Shown: positions 35,984 through 43,163 of the stretch, one piece after another
Layout: every line of letters starts with the position of its first letter
How positions within the stretch are numbered: the first letter of the stretch is position 1
Assembly: GCF_013087515.1 (NCBI RefSeq)
Contig: NZ_JABFCN010000070.1
Location: forward strand, 186,001-250,000
DNA length: 64,000 nt
Reading direction: 5' to 3'
Source: Rhizobium sophorae
Lineage (GTDB): Bacteria; Pseudomonadota; Alphaproteobacteria; Rhizobiales; Rhizobiaceae
The notes under the pieces: model-generated
What the model was told of the DNA's origin: nothing
The model's input: the letters and a program-made list of their open reading frames with translations, nothing else
The model's database searches: none
Position numbers and translations under genes: made by a program

Positions 35984-36907
35984 ATGGTATCCGAGACCTA
36001 TCCGCGCAATCTCGTCGGTTACGGGCGTCTGACGCCCGATCCGAAATGGCCGGACGAGGCACGCGTCGCCGTGCAGTTCGTCATCAATTACGAAGAGGGC
36101 GGCGAAAGCTCGATCCTCGACGGCGATCCGGCTTCGGAAAACCTGCTGTCGGAAATCGTCGGCGCGGCCGCCTGGCCGGGGCAGCGCAACCTCAACATGG
36201 AATCGATCTACGAATATGGTTCGCGTGCAGGCTTCTGGCGGCTCTGGCGGATGTTCACCGATCTCAAGGTGCAGGCGACCGTCTATGGCGTGACGCTGGC
36301 GATGGCCCGCAACCCCGAGGCCGTTGCCGCGATGAAGGAGGCCGGCTGGGAGATCGCCAGCCACGGTTACCGCTGGCTGGAATACAAGGATTTTCCAGAA
36401 GATCTGGAGCGCAAGCATATCCTTGAAGCCGTGCGCCTGCACACCGAGCTTACCGGCGAGCGGCCCTACGGCATGTACCAGGGCAAGCCTTCCGACAATA
36501 CGCTTCGGCTGGTGCAGGAGGAGGGCGGTTTCCTCTATTCCTCCGATTCCTATGCCGACGACCTGCCCTATTGGGTGAAGGGCGTCGACGGGAAACCCTT
36601 CCTGATCATTCCGTATACGCTCGAAACCAACGATATGCGATTTGCGACGCCGCAGGGTTTCAACGCCGGCGATCAGTTCTTCACCTATCTCAAGGACGCC
36701 TTCGACACGCTTTATGAGGAAGGCAAGGCGGGCAGCCCGAAGATGATGTCGGTCGGCCTGCATTGCCGCCTCGTCGGGCGGCCGGGCCGGGCGGCAGCGT
36801 TGAAGCGCTTCATCGAATATGTGCTGAAGCATGACAAGGTCTGGATTCCGCGCCGCATCGAGATCGCCGAACATTGGCACAAGCACCATCAGCCGGAAGC
36901 GCTCTGA
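35984..36907 (+). CDS. puuE: allantoinase PuuE (polysaccharide-deacetylase fold)
   Basis: 307 residues from ATG 35984, with agaaggtg just upstream; an ATG at 35948 is in frame but has no ribosome site. NodB-like fold: QFVINYEEGGESSILDGD, YEYGSRAGFWRLWRMF, EIASHGYRWLEYKDF, and a C-terminal GLHCRLVGRPGRAAALKRFIEY. PuuE is the metal-independent allantoinase that opens allantoin to allantoate. It is the first of five purine genes; its TGA overlaps the uraD ATG. Confidence 0.92.
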   Translation: MVSETYPRNLVGYGRLTPDPKWPDEARVAVQFVINYEEGGESSILDGDPASENLLSEIVGAAAWPGQRNLNMESIYEYGSRAGFWRLWRMFTDLKVQATVYGVTLAMARNPEAVAAMKEAGWEIASHGYRWLEYKDFPEDLERKHILEAVRLHTELTGERPYGMYQGKPSDNTLRLVQEEGGFLYSSDSYADDLPYWVKGVDGKPFLIIPYTLETNDMRFATPQGFNAGDQFFTYLKDAFDTLYEEGKAGSPKMMSVGLHCRLVGRPGRAAALKRFIEYVLKHDKVWIPRRIEIAEHWHKHHQPEAL

Positions 36908-37407
36908 TGATGCCGCGCGAGGATTTCGTCTCCCGCTTCGGCGGCGTCTTTGAACATTCGCCTTTCATCGCCGAGCGCGCCTATGACGCCGGCCATGTGA
37001 CGGAACCGCTGACGGCAGCCGGCGTGCATGCGGCCCTTGCCGCCATCTTCCGGGCGGCAAGCCCGCAGGAGCGTCTCGGCGTGCTCTGCGCTCATCCCGA
37101 TCTTGCCGGGCGCCTTGCCATATCAGGCGATCTCACGGAAGACAGCCGGAAGGAGCAGTCCGGCGCCGGTCTCGACCGCCTGAGCCCGGCCGAACATGCC
37201 CGCTTCACCGAACTCAATTCGGCCTATGTCGAAAAATTCGGCTTTCCCTTCATCATCGCCGTCAAGGGGCTCGGCAAGGACGATATCCTGTCGGCCTTCG
37301 AAACACGGATCGGCAATGATCGGGACGAGGAGTTTGCGACCGCGACGGCGCAAGTCGAGCGGATTGCGCTGCTGCGCTTGGCGTCGATGCTGCCGGAGGC
37401 TCAATGA
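36907..37407 (+). CDS. uraD: OHCU decarboxylase UraD
   Basis: 166 residues. Catalytic region LCAHPDLAGRLA with the conserved His, followed by EQSGAGLDRLSPAEHARFTELNSAYVEKFGFPFIIAVKG, diagnostic of 2-oxo-4-hydroxy-4-carboxy-5-ureidoimidazoline decarboxylase. It makes S-allantoin from the unstable urate product. Starts MMPRED at 36907, overlapping puuE by one base; it overlaps the next gene by 4 bases. Confidence 0.93.
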   Translation: MMPREDFVSRFGGVFEHSPFIAERAYDAGHVTEPLTAAGVHAALAAIFRAASPQERLGVLCAHPDLAGRLAISGDLTEDSRKEQSGAGLDRLSPAEHARFTELNSAYVEKFGFPFIIAVKGLGKDDILSAFETRIGNDRDEEFATATAQVERIALLRLASMLPEAQ

Positions 37408-37766
37408 ACGAGCGGCGCGCGATCGACTATCTCAATGAGATGTATGAAGCGGCATCCGAAGCGCTGTCTTTCGTCGGCGGAATGGATGGGGCGGCGTTCG
37501 CCGGGGACAAGCTTACCTTCAAGGCGGTCACCTTCTGCCATTTCACCATCGGTGCCGCGGCATCCCGCTTGCTGGTGACTCATCCGGAATTTGCGACCGA
37601 GCATCCCGATCTGCCGTGGACGAAAATCTGCGGCACGGGCAACCGTATCCTCGACGGTGTCTTCGATCTCAATCCTTCCGACATCTGGGAGGCGACCTAT
37701 CGTACGCTGCCGGAGCTTCTTTCCGCGATCGATGCCATACGTCACTGGCATGCCCAAGGCGAGTGA
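37404..37766 (+). CDS. HepT-like (DUF86) protein lacking the catalytic motif
   Basis: 120 residues, helical. The C-terminal half follows the HepT/DUF86 pattern WTKICGTGNRILDGVFDLNPSDIWEATYRTLPELLSAI. In toxic HepT the matching stretch reads R-N-x-x-x-H-x-Y; here those positions are Gly79, Asp84 and Val86, so RNase activity and the tyrosine AMPylation site should be lost. No MntA-type nucleotidyltransferase is adjacent. It is translationally coupled to uraD (ATGA) and 4 bases from allA, so it is a stable part of the purine operon. Role unknown; perhaps a structural or regulatory partner. Confidence 0.7.
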   Translation: MNERRAIDYLNEMYEAASEALSFVGGMDGAAFAGDKLTFKAVTFCHFTIGAAASRLLVTHPEFATEHPDLPWTKICGTGNRILDGVFDLNPSDIWEATYRTLPELLSAIDAIRHWHAQGE

Positions 37767-37770
37767 GGCC

Positions 37771-38271
37771 ATGTCCGAATTTCTCGAGATCCGCCCGCTC
37801 ACCAAATGCGCCTTCGCTCCCTTCGGCGAGGTCATCGAAGCCGATCCGGCCTCGATGCGGCTTATCAATGGCGGCACGACGGAGCGTTTTCACGCGCTGG
37901 CCGCCGCTGAAGCGACCGGCGAGGACGCGCGCGTCATCATCAACCTCTTTCGTGGCCAGCCGCGTGCCTTCCCCTATGAAATCACCATGATGGAGCGCCA
38001 CCCATTCGGCAGCCAGAGTTTCTCGCCGGTCTCGGGCCGCTCTTTTCTCGTCATCGTCTCCGAGGATGAAAACGGCCGTCCGGGCATGCCGCAGGTGTTT
38101 CTGGCGCGAGGCGACCAGGGCGTGAACTATCGCCGCAACGGCTGGCATCATCCGCTGATGGCGCTCGGCCAAGCCTCAGATTTCCTGGTCGTCGACCGCG
38201 ATGGACCGGGCAATAATCTGGAAGAATTCTTCTTCGAAACCCCTTATATCATCAAAGAGCCAGCCCCATGA
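37771..38271 (+). CDS. allA: ureidoglycolate lyase
   Basis: 166 residues of the AllA family: EIRPLTKCAFAPFGEVIEADP, INGGTTERFH, MMERHPFGSQSFSPVSGRSFLVIV and the NYRRNGWHHPLMALG metal/substrate region. It splits ureidoglycolate into glyoxylate and urea. ATG 37771 has gagtgagg upstream. Overlaps uraH by 4 bases. The preceding step, allantoate to ureidoglycolate, is not encoded in this window. Confidence 0.92.
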   Translation: MSEFLEIRPLTKCAFAPFGEVIEADPASMRLINGGTTERFHALAAAEATGEDARVIINLFRGQPRAFPYEITMMERHPFGSQSFSPVSGRSFLVIVSEDENGRPGMPQVFLARGDQGVNYRRNGWHHPLMALGQASDFLVVDRDGPGNNLEEFFFETPYIIKEPAP

Positions 38272-38624
38272 CCGGACTGACCACGCATGTTCTCGACACC
38301 GCCCTCGGCAAGCCGGCAGAGGGCCTGAGGATCGATCTTTTCCAGCTCGACGGCGAGATCCGCAGACATCTGAAGACGGTCGAGACCAATGCCGACGGCC
38401 GGGTTGACGGCGGCCCTATCCTCATTGGCGAAAATTTTCGGGCCGGCACCTATGAACTGGTCTTCCACGCCGGCGATTATCTGAGGGCCAGCGGCACGCC
38501 GCTGCCGCATCCCGCCTTCCTCGATCTTGTGCCGATCCGCTTCGGCATTGCCGACGTCACGGCGCATTACCATGTGCCGCTGCTCATTTCGCCCTATGGC
38601 TATTCCACCTATCGAGGCAGCTAA
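38268..38624 (+). CDS. uraH: 5-hydroxyisourate hydrolase
   Basis: 118 residues, transthyretin-like. The family signatures are complete: THVLDTALGKPAEG at the N-terminus with the catalytic His, the inner Arg stretch TNADGRVDGG, the HYHVPLLISPYGYSTYRGS C-terminus with the YRGS tetrapeptide. It converts the PuuD product to OHCU for UraD. Last biosynthetically clear gene of this purine operon. Confidence 0.95.
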   Translation: MTGLTTHVLDTALGKPAEGLRIDLFQLDGEIRRHLKTVETNADGRVDGGPILIGENFRAGTYELVFHAGDYLRASGTPLPHPAFLDLVPIRFGIADVTAHYHVPLLISPYGYSTYRGS

Positions 38625-38626
38625 AG

Positions 38627-39367
38627 ATGCGTTTTGCAGCGATCGCCGATATTCACGGCAACCATCTGGCGTTGGAGGCAGTGCGTGCGGATATACGTGC
38701 GCAGGGAATCGATGAGATCGTCAATCTCGGCGATTTCTTCAGCGGGCCTCTCGAAGCCGGTCGGACGGCAGAGCTGCTGATACCGCTCGGCCTGACGTCG
38801 GTCCGCGGCAATCACGATCGCTATCTGATCGAGCAGGATCCGGCCTCCATGCATGCTTCGGATGCCGCCGCCTACCGGCAATTGACGCCATCCCATCTCG
38901 ACTGGCTGCGCGGCCTGCCGTTCGATACAGTCTATCGCGGCGAGGTTTATCTCTGCCACGCAACGCCGAAGGACGACAATCTCTACTGGCTGGAATCGGT
39001 CTCGCCGGAGGGCTTCGTCTTCCTGAAGCCGATCGAAGCGATCGAGGCGTTGGCCGAAGGCATCGACCTGCCGCTGATCCTCTGCGGCCACAGCCACATT
39101 CCCCGCGCCGTGCGCCTCTCCGATGGCCGCCTGATCGTCAATCCCGGCAGCGTCGGCTGCCCGGCCTATGACGACGAACTGCCTTATTATCACAAGGTGG
39201 AGGCCGGCCATCCGCTGGCGAGCTACGCCATTCTGGAAAAGGCGACGGGCGGATGGACATGCCAGTTCCGAACCGTCGCCTACGACCATATGGCGATGTC
39301 GGCACTGGCCGCCGAAAGAGGTCGTGCCGACTGGGCAGGCGCGCTGGCAACGGGTTGGGTGAGATAG
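38627..39367 (+). CDS. metallophosphoesterase (YfcE/MJ0936-like)
   Basis: 246 residues. Calcineurin-like motifs: ADIHGNHLALEAV, NLGDFFSGP, VRGNHDRYL, LCHATPKDD and LCGHSHIPR, all metal ligands intact. It starts 2 bases after uraH, so it is in the purine operon although its substrate is unknown; family members hydrolyse phosphodiesters. Its stop overlaps the start of a palindromic repeat. Confidence 0.85.
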   Translation: MRFAAIADIHGNHLALEAVRADIRAQGIDEIVNLGDFFSGPLEAGRTAELLIPLGLTSVRGNHDRYLIEQDPASMHASDAAAYRQLTPSHLDWLRGLPFDTVYRGEVYLCHATPKDDNLYWLESVSPEGFVFLKPIEAIEALAEGIDLPLILCGHSHIPRAVRLSDGRLIVNPGSVGCPAYDDELPYYHKVEAGHPLASYAILEKATGGWTCQFRTVAYDHMAMSALAAERGRADWAGALATGWVR

Positions 39368-39415
39368 AGCATGATGCCGAAAAGTGTGAGCAGTTTTCAG
39401 GCGACATCATGCTCT
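39366..39415. repeat. rhizobial extragenic palindrome, copy 1
   Basis: Terminal arms agagcatgatg (39366-39376) and catcatgctct (39405-39415) are perfect inverses. The interior holds ccgaaaa and ttttcagg. I recognise this as a common interspersed palindrome of Rhizobium genomes. A relative lies at 48322-48366. Confidence 0.75.
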
Positions 39416-39428
39416 AACTATTTAATTT

Positions 39429-39478
39429 AGAACGGGATTCAGATTTTAGGCCGGACCGGCCTAAAGTCATCCTGTTCT
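39429..39478. repeat. large palindromic hairpin element
   Basis: Inner arms tttaggccgg (39445-39454) and ccggcctaaa (39456-39465) are perfect; outer arms agaacgggat (39429-39438) and atcctgttct (39469-39478) match at 9 of 10. It lies between two convergent genes and could also act as a two-way terminator for the metallophosphoesterase and flotillin transcripts. Confidence 0.7.
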
Positions 39479-39502
39479 AGTCCAGACCCGCTTGTGCGGT
39501 GA

Positions 39503-41257
39503 TCAGTCCTTCTTTGGTGCCGGCTTCGGTGCCGGAGGGATGATCGTTTGTGTCGGGGCTGCGGCCGGTGTTGCTGGCTTTGCCGGGGCTGTGGCGGTTG
39601 CCGGTCTTGCCGGTTTTGCGCCGTCGAGATTTCCAAGGAGGGATGAGATGGCATCGTCGCCTTCGAAGCCGGCTTCCTTCAGCAATTTGTCGAGGATCGG
39701 TTTGTTCGCCTGGTAGGAGAGGAGCTGGCCGGCCAGTCCTTCGCCGAGCCCGATGCCGTTTCCGCCGGCCGCACCGTTTGCGCGGCCAAGCATGCCGCCG
39801 GTATCGAATATCCTGATATCGGAGATCTTCTCGATCGGTTTGACCGCCTCGGCGAGCGCCTGCGGTATGATGCGGATCCGTTCGCGGGTGATCTCGAACT
39901 CGATGATAGCAGAGCTCAACTTGTTGCGAGCGTCGTTGAGCAATGCTTCGCTCTCGGCCGCGGCCTTGCCGGTTTCGAGAATGCCCTTGGCCTTGATGAT
40001 CGCCGCATCCGCCTCGGCGGTCGCGAGCGTCTTGATGGCCTCGGCCTGGTCGCTTGCCGCCTGTTTTTCGGCTTCGGCGCCGACAGTGACGGCGGTTGCT
40101 TCCGTCTCGGCTTTCTTGCGCGCGTCAATCACGGCAATCTGCTTTTCGCGTTCGGCGATCTCGATCGCCTTTGCGGTGCCAACCTTTTCTTCTGCTGCTA
40201 TCGCCAGCGCGCGGGCCGTTTCCGCAGCCGCCTTCGCTTCGGATTCTTCACGGCTCTTGTTGGCAACGGCGATGGCGCTTTCCTGTGCCACGATCTGGAG
40301 GTCACGCTTGGCTTCGGTTTCGCGTTGCTGGACGGCGCGGGCGGCGTCGATATTGGCGCTTTCGCGAGCCTGCTTGGCAGATGCCTCGCGTTCGGCGATC
40401 GCCTGTTCGGAAGCGATGCGGGCTTCCTCCTCGGCGCGTTTTGCGGCCTGCTCCTGCTGGGCGGTTTCAGCGCGTGTCGCCGCGGATTTGTTGGCGATGT
40501 CGCGTTCCTGGCTGAGTTCGGCTTCCCGCTTGGTCCGCTCGATGGTCAGCGATTGCTGGCGGGCCTCGAGATCCTTCTGGGCGATGGCGACTTCGGTATC
40601 GCGAACGATCTCGTTTCGCTCCTTCTTGCGTCCCTCGGTGATGCGGGTCAATGCCGCAAGACCTTGCGCATCGAAGAAGTTGTTGGCGTTAAAATGCTTG
40701 ATATCGGTCTGATCGAGGCGTGTCAGCGACACGGATTCGAGTTCGAGGCCGTTCGACTGGAGATCGGCGCCGACAGCTTCCTGCACGGCCTTGACGAAAT
40801 CCATGCGCTGTTCCTGCAGCGCGTCGAGGTTCATCGTCGCAGCTACCGAGCGAAGGCCGTCGACGAATTTCGCCTCGATCAGGATGCGGAGAGCCTCGGC
40901 GTCGTTGGTCCGGTTGCCGAGTGTCTGAGCTGCAAGCGCAATCGAGGAGGCATCGGGTTTCACGCGCACATAGAATTCGGCGCCGATATCAACGCGCATG
41001 CGGTCCTTGGTGATCAATGCATCGCCTTCGCCGCGGCGAACCTCGAGCCGCAGTGTCTTCAGGTTGACCCGGGCGGTCGAATGGAAGATCGGCAGGACGA
41101 CCGAACCGCCGTCGAGTACGACCTTCTGGCCGCCGAGACCGGTGCGCACATAGGCCTCATCGCGGCTGGAGCGCGTGTAAAGAGAGGCGAGGACAAAACC
41201 GATGCCGAAGATCAGAACAATCCCAATGCCGGCTGGTAGAATAACGTCGTACATCAT
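39503..41257 (-). CDS. yqiK: flotillin-family membrane protein (YqiK-like)
   Basis: 584 residues. One N-terminal membrane helix (VILPAGIGIVLIFGIGFVLASLYT), a PHB/SPFH domain (about 35-220), then a very long Ala/Glu-rich coiled coil (about 225-470) with the flotillin EA repeats, and a Pro/Ala-rich tail (KPARPATATAPAKPATP). It forms membrane-microdomain scaffolds. It overlaps the yqiJ-like gene by 4 bases; the order pspA-like, yqiJ-like, yqiK-like resembles envelope-stress operons elsewhere. Confidence 0.9.
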   Translation of the reverse strand: MMYDVILPAGIGIVLIFGIGFVLASLYTRSSRDEAYVRTGLGGQKVVLDGGSVVLPIFHSTARVNLKTLRLEVRRGEGDALITKDRMRVDIGAEFYVRVKPDASSIALAAQTLGNRTNDAEALRILIEAKFVDGLRSVAATMNLDALQEQRMDFVKAVQEAVGADLQSNGLELESVSLTRLDQTDIKHFNANNFFDAQGLAALTRITEGRKKERNEIVRDTEVAIAQKDLEARQQSLTIERTKREAELSQERDIANKSAATRAETAQQEQAAKRAEEEARIASEQAIAEREASAKQARESANIDAARAVQQRETEAKRDLQIVAQESAIAVANKSREESEAKAAAETARALAIAAEEKVGTAKAIEIAEREKQIAVIDARKKAETEATAVTVGAEAEKQAASDQAEAIKTLATAEADAAIIKAKGILETGKAAAESEALLNDARNKLSSAIIEFEITRERIRIIPQALAEAVKPIEKISDIRIFDTGGMLGRANGAAGGNGIGLGEGLAGQLLSYQANKPILDKLLKEAGFEGDDAISSLLGNLDGAKPARPATATAPAKPATPAAAPTQTIIPPAPKPAPKKD

Positions 41258-41901
41258 TGCTGCTCCCTCAAAGATTGATTGTCCGCATCAGTGGGGTCGA
41301 CCGGCGCGGGAATGGCGATAAACACATTTGCCTTGTGATCGACGAGAAGAACAGAAGCGCCGATCGCGAGCGGACCTTCGCCCTTGGCGGCTCGGGCTCG
41401 AAGCACATGCCAGTTTCCATGCTGATCCTTGACGCGGACGCGGCCCGGCAGTCCCTGATCGAGCGGGCCGATCGACACTTCGGCTGTCCGGCCGAGCAAG
41501 GCGTCGAGATCGACCGCATAGGTTTCGTCGTGCGGCACGAGCCGCGCCACGGTTCTGCTCGATGCCCTGACCATGGGGATGGTTGCGAGCGCGGCAGGTA
41601 TGACGGCTATCAAGCTTGGCAGCGGCGCCCAGAAGGCATTGGCGACGGCCTGCAAGGCAAAGCCCGTCATCGCGAAGAAGCCGAGCGTCAGCATCATGAG
41701 AATCAGCAGCGGAACACCGCCGAGATTGAGCCAGGAGAGATAAGCCAGGATGCCGTCATGGCCATGAACCTCCGGCTTTCCCAAAAATTCCGTCATCGAA
41801 AAACCCATGACCATCGCGAGCATCTCGATCGCGGTCAGGCCGACAAGGATCGCTGCGGCGATGGCAAAGGGCGCACATTCAGGGGAGAAAAGGAGTGCCA
41901 T
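41254..41901 (-). CDS. YqiJ-like (DUF1449) NfeD-type membrane protein
   Basis: 215 residues from ATG 41901. Three or four membrane helices in the first 110 residues, then a soluble OB-fold-like domain (TYAVDLDALLGRTAEVSIGPLDQGLPGRVRVKDQHGNWHVLRARA). This is the YqiJ/NfeD-like partner always found beside flotillins. It begins 4 bases after the PspA-like stop and overlaps the flotillin start. Confidence 0.85.
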   Translation of the reverse strand: MALLFSPECAPFAIAAAILVGLTAIEMLAMVMGFSMTEFLGKPEVHGHDGILAYLSWLNLGGVPLLILMMLTLGFFAMTGFALQAVANAFWAPLPSLIAVIPAALATIPMVRASSRTVARLVPHDETYAVDLDALLGRTAEVSIGPLDQGLPGRVRVKDQHGNWHVLRARAAKGEGPLAIGASVLLVDHKANVFIAIPAPVDPTDADNQSLREQQ

Positions 41902-41905
41902 CGTG

Positions 41906-42556
41906 TTATCGGTTATCCGCCTTGAAGCGTGCGAGCCGGGCTTCGATTGCCTGTTCGCGGTGCAGCCGGTCGAGTTCGTCCAATTCGGAACTGTGGCCAT
42001 GCTCGCCAGCGGGAACTCCGGTCAGCCGCGAGACGGCTGCGGCAGCGCGGGCAGCATCTGCACCCGGTGCGGGCTGGCTGTGACCGGTCGCTGCTTGTTC
42101 GGGATGCCGGGCGATGCTGCGCTTGAAATCGGCAAGGCGAGCATCCGCCTCGCGGCGCGTGGCGAGCACGGCCTGCAAGGCTTTCTGGCCTTCGTCCACC
42201 TGTTCCCTGGCATCGGCCAGCGCCTTGTCGAGCGCTGCGATCTGGGATTCGAGATCGATCTGACGGGCGACGCCGACCTTTGCCAGGTCATCCCGCCCCG
42301 AGGAGACGGCGAGGCGGATCTTCTGGTCGAGCGCGTTCATGTCTTCGACGATTTCGTCTCTGCGGCTTTGAATGCGGTATTCCTCGGCGCGCGCCTTGCC
42401 GAGATCGGTGCGGGCGTCTTCCGCCGCCGCATCGATCTCACGGATCGCCTGTTCGATGACGGCGATCTTGTTGACGCCTTCCGCCTTATCGATCGCCGCA
42501 TTCGCGATGCCCGCGATCAGACGGCCCATGCGTGAGAGAATGCCTTCGTTCGTCAT
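41906..42556 (-). CDS. pspA: PspA/IM30-family protein from internal start
   Basis: 216 residues starting MTNEGILSRMGRLIAGIANAAIDKAEG at ATG 42556. GGAGG (complement of 42562-42566) is spaced 5 bases from this ATG, far better than for the long frame, so a PspA-only product is likely. The rest is coiled coil (IEQAIREIDAAAEDARTDLGKARAEEY through READARLADFKRSIA) with a divergent His/Pro/Gly linker and a short basic C-terminal helix. PspA proteins stabilise the inner membrane, and with the YqiJ/YqiK-like proteins downstream would form a membrane-stress unit. Same frame and stop as the longer fusion. Confidence 0.8.
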   Translation of the reverse strand: MTNEGILSRMGRLIAGIANAAIDKAEGVNKIAVIEQAIREIDAAAEDARTDLGKARAEEYRIQSRRDEIVEDMNALDQKIRLAVSSGRDDLAKVGVARQIDLESQIAALDKALADAREQVDEGQKALQAVLATRREADARLADFKRSIARHPEQAATGHSQPAPGADAARAAAAVSRLTGVPAGEHGHSSELDELDRLHREQAIEARLARFKADNR

Positions 42557-43045
42557 GTTTTCCTCCATCCGAGCGGAATTCGGCGTGACGCCGATGTGAA
42601 TCTCGTAGCGATCCTGGCCCGCAACGAGGTAGGCTGGAAAAATACTCTCCCATCCCCGTGAATAACCCGCGACATCGAAGGGCACGGCAACGCGTCCATG
42701 CACCGTGGCGATCGTAAGGTCCGAGGGGCCCTTGATGGCGAAGAGCTTGTCATCGAGCGGTAATTGCGGCGGATCGGCGGTCACGCCGCGATTGGCGGCG
42801 AAATCGCGAAGGCCGAGCGTGACTAGTCTCGCCGGCAGGCCCGTCTGCTCGCGGACGGTTTCATAGGCAAGGTCATGTAGCACGACGAGATTGGCGCCCG
42901 CCTTGTCGGCGACAAGGCTGGTCAGGATTTCGATCATTCTGAGATAGGCGGCAATGGTGTCGTCCAGCGCCTGCCGGGCGTAGTCGTCAGGTGCCAGCAT
43001 GTAGCGCAGCAGCGATGGATGCGGTGTCTTGCCTGTGCTTGCCAT
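41906..43045 (-). CDS. fusion: TnpB N-terminal-like domain plus PspA/IM30 domain
   Basis: One open frame of 379 residues from ATG 43045 (GTG at 43066 also possible). Residues about 1-160 read like the N-terminal half of IS605 OrfB/TnpB proteins: an LxPxxxxxxAL-TIAAY start, LAYETVREQTGLPARLVTLGLRDFA, PLDDKLFAI, HGRVAVPFDVAGYSRGW and DRYEIHIGV, which in TnpB would lead into the RuvC core. Here RuvC and zinc finger are absent. From residue 164 a PspA/IM30 coiled coil follows. No ribosome site is seen before 43045, whereas a strong one precedes the internal ATG. The upstream domain call is by pattern only. Confidence 0.6.
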   Translation of the reverse strand: MASTGKTPHPSLLRYMLAPDDYARQALDDTIAAYLRMIEILTSLVADKAGANLVVLHDLAYETVREQTGLPARLVTLGLRDFAANRGVTADPPQLPLDDKLFAIKGPSDLTIATVHGRVAVPFDVAGYSRGWESIFPAYLVAGQDRYEIHIGVTPNSARMEENMTNEGILSRMGRLIAGIANAAIDKAEGVNKIAVIEQAIREIDAAAEDARTDLGKARAEEYRIQSRRDEIVEDMNALDQKIRLAVSSGRDDLAKVGVARQIDLESQIAALDKALADAREQVDEGQKALQAVLATRREADARLADFKRSIARHPEQAATGHSQPAPGADAARAAAAVSRLTGVPAGEHGHSSELDELDRLHREQAIEARLARFKADNR

Positions 43046-43056
43046 AGGTAAAACAT

Positions 43057-43077
43057 AAAGCACCACTTTTGTGCTTT
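43057..43077. promoter_or_regulatory. inverted repeat upstream of the PspA/flotillin operon
   Basis: Perfect arms aaagcac (43057-43063) and gtgcttt (43071-43077) with a 7-base spacer lie 12 bases upstream of ATG 43045 on the minus strand. It could be an operator or an mRNA hairpin hiding the long-frame start. Confidence 0.45.
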
Positions 43078-43163
43078 CAAGGGGCGACGTAAAAAATGCA
43101 ACCTAAGCTTAACATGTCGTTAGAAGGGCAGAGACAGCGTCAATTATGGTGCTGGCGGCAGGT

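Noticed and set aside
39366..39478. Insertion-sequence remnant
   Set aside because: No transposase sequence or target duplications are visible; palindromic extragenic elements explain the structure.
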